Assembly: GCA_009782165.1 (NCBI GenBank)
Contig: WQUH01000093.1
Span: forward strand, 1-6,014
Direction: 5' to 3'
Origin: Pseudomonadota bacterium
Lineage (GTDB): Bacteria > Desulfobacterota > Desulfobulbia > Desulfobulbales > Desulfobulbaceae
Length of the DNA: 6,014 bases
How positions within the stretch are numbered: the first letter of the stretch is position 1; every line of letters starts with the position of its first letter. The position numbers and the translations under genes are program-made. This document shows, one piece after another, positions 4,506 to 6,014 of this stretch. The notes beneath the pieces were generated by a model. The model worked only from the letters and a program-made list of their open reading frames with translations, had not been told where the DNA came from and did not search any database.

Positions 4506-6014
4506 TCACCTCCTCCGGCCGCCCAGGAGCGAACCCAGGATGCCGCGCACGATTTCGCGGCCGATGGACGAACTGGCGCTGCGGATCACGCTTTTGGCCG
4601 CCGCGGTCAGGATGCCGTCGCGGCGGTTGTTGCCCAGCAGGATGTCGGTCATGGAACCCGTGCTGGCGCCTCCCGTGGTCGGCCCGCTCGCGCCCGGCGA
4701 ACGTTGCGGCGCCGGCGGCGCCGACTGTGCCGACTGCGCCGCCCGAACCGCCAGTTTTTCGTAGGCCGATTCGCGGTCGATCGCCTGATCGTAGACGCCT
4801 TTCAACAGGGAATTGGCCTGCACCTGTGCGCGCTCGGCCTCGCTGATCGGGCCGATGCGGCTGGCCGGCGGCAGGATGTACACGCGCTCCACCTTGCTGG
4901 GCCGCCCCTTTTCGTCAAGCATCGACACCAGCGCCTCGCCGACGGCAAGTTCGGTAATCGCCGTTTCGGTGTCGATCGCCGGATTGGCGCAGAGCGTCTG
5001 CGCCGCCGCCTTGACCGCCTTCTGGTCGCGCGGGGTGAAGGCGCGCAGGGCGTGGTTGACGCGGTTGCCGAGCTGGCCGAGCACGTTGTCGGGAACGTCG
5101 GCCGGATTCTGGGTAACGAAATAGACGCCGACGCCCTTCGAGCGCACCAGCCGCACGATCAACTCAATCTTGTCGAGCAGCGCCCGAGGGGCATCATTAA
5201 ACAACAGATGCGCCTCGTCGAAGAAAAACACCAGCTTCGGTTTTTCCGGATCGCCGATTTCCGGCAGCCGCTCGTACAGTTCGGACAGCAGCCACAGCAG
5301 CATGGTCGAATACAGCATCGGCGCATTGAGCAACTGATCCGCCGCCAGGATATGGACGATGCCGCGCCCCTGGTCGGTTTGCAGCAGATCGTCGATGTCG
5401 AGCATCGGCTCGCCGAGAAACAGCTCGCCGCCCTGCTGTTCGAGCGACAACAGCCCGCGCTGAATCGCGCCGATGCTGGCCGCCGACACGTTGCCGTATT
5501 TGGCGACGAATTCCCTGGCGTTCTCGCCGACGAATTGCAGCATCGCCCGCAGATCCTTGAGATCCAGCAGCAGCAGGCCCTGGTCGTCGGCAATTTTGAA
5601 CACCATCGTCAGCACGCCCGCCTGGGTGTCGTTCAGCATCAGGATGCGCGACAACAAGAGCGGCCCCAAATCCGAGACCGTCGCCCGCAGCGGATGCCCC
5701 TGCTTGGCGAACACATCCCAGAACGCCACCGGGAACGCGCCATATTCAGGTTCGGGCAGGCGCAAGGTCTGCAAGCGCTGCTTGAACTTTTCCGACGGAG
5801 CGCCCGCCTGCGACATGCCGGCCAGATCGCCCTTGACGTCGGCCATGAAAACCGGCACGCCGATGGCGCTGAAACGTTCGGCCAGGGTCTGCAGGGTCAC
5901 GGTTTTGCCGGTGCCGGTCGCGCCGGTGATGAGACCGTGCCGGTTGGCCAGTCCGGGCAGCAGGACAACTTCCTGATCGCCGTGTTTGCCGATGAGAAGG
6001 GGTTCGATGCTCAT
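4506..6014 (-). CDS. yjgR: HerA-like NTPase, DUF853 family (YjgR homologue)
   Basis: The 502-residue protein starts at the last three bases of the window and appears complete, matching the roughly 500 residues of E. coli YjgR. The N-terminal [21 protein letters not shown] contains Walker A GATGTGKT (31-38), followed by [11 protein letters not shown], characteristic of the family. Walker B is [10 protein letters not shown] with Asp266/Glu267, and the sensor-like VTQNP is at 300-304. Residues about 424-455 form a low-complexity Ala/Pro/Gly/Ser linker, and the C-terminus ends in a GSLLGGRRR tail. It belongs to the HerA/FtsK superfamily of hexameric DNA-pumping ATPases, but no cellular function is firmly established for DUF853. 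The ribosome binding site lies beyond the window. It is convergent with the ATPase/TOPRIM cassette, matches the GC-rich codon use of rpmB and cdaA, and is probably native chromosome rather than part of the cassette. Confidence 0.93.
   Translation of the reverse strand: MSIEPLLIGKHGDQEVVLLPGLANRHGLITGATGTGKTVTLQTLAERFSAIGVPVFMADVKGDLAGMSQAGAPSEKFKQRLQTLRLPEPEYGAFPVAFWDVFAKQGHPLRATVSDLGPLLLSRILMLNDTQAGVLTMVFKIADDQGLLLLDLKDLRAMLQFVGENAREFVAKYGNVSAASIGAIQRGLLSLEQQGGELFLGEPMLDIDDLLQTDQGRGIVHILAADQLLNAPMLYSTMLLWLLSELYERLPEIGDPEKPKLVFFFDEAHLLFNDAPRALLDKIELIVRLVRSKGVGVYFVTQNPADVPDNVLGQLGNRVNHALRAFTPRDQKAVKAAAQTLCANPAIDTETAITELAVGEALVSMLDEKGRPSKVERVYILPPASRIGPISEAERAQVQANSLLKGVYDQAIDRESAYEKLAVRAAQSAQSAPPAPQRSPGASGPTTGGASTGSMTDILLGNNRRDGILTAAAKSVIRSASSSIGREIVRGILGSLLGGRRR

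Overview
The window looks like a GC-rich proteobacterial-type chromosome. My best guess is Desulfobacterota (Desulfobulbales-like). This rests on the zinc-ribbon form of ribosomal protein bL28, a diadenylate cyclase carrying a YbbR-type extracytoplasmic tail, and a YjgR-type HerA NTPase. The placement is an inference from general family knowledge, not from a search.

Layout. Positions 1-384 hold the bL28 gene (rpmB) on the minus strand, with a readable promoter, a strong ribosome binding site and a GC-rich hairpin plus T-run terminator. A further minus-strand gene may begin at the extreme left edge. Positions 385-851 are non-coding. They contain a compact cluster of three different dispersed palindromic repeats (567-652, 656-683, 691-726); open frames across them give well-known spurious peptides and are not genes. 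Positions 852-2416 hold a TATAAT-type promoter element, a GC-rich leader of about 120 nt, and a 476-residue membrane diadenylate cyclase fused to YbbR-like repeats. It therefore combines the roles of CdaA and its regulator CdaR in one polypeptide.

Positions 2635-4381 hold a tight two-gene cassette: an OLD/RecF-like AAA ATPase followed after 1 nt by a small DUF4276-like protein with a degenerate TOPRIM-type acidic pattern. The ATPase gene is visibly more AT-rich than its neighbours. The architecture (ABC-type ATPase plus separate TOPRIM-like effector) matches that of known anti-phage systems such as PARIS and AbiL, although the effector family appears different. This is the best candidate in the window for an undescribed or poorly described defence system. 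Positions 4506-6014 (minus strand) hold a complete DUF853/YjgR HerA-like NTPase, convergent with the cassette; its start codon is the last three bases of the window.

How the parts work together. The flanking genes are housekeeping or conserved (translation, c-di-AMP signalling, HerA-like NTPase). The ATPase/TOPRIM pair reads as a mobile insert between them, acting as its own operon. I see no integrase, transposase, tRNA or CRISPR array.
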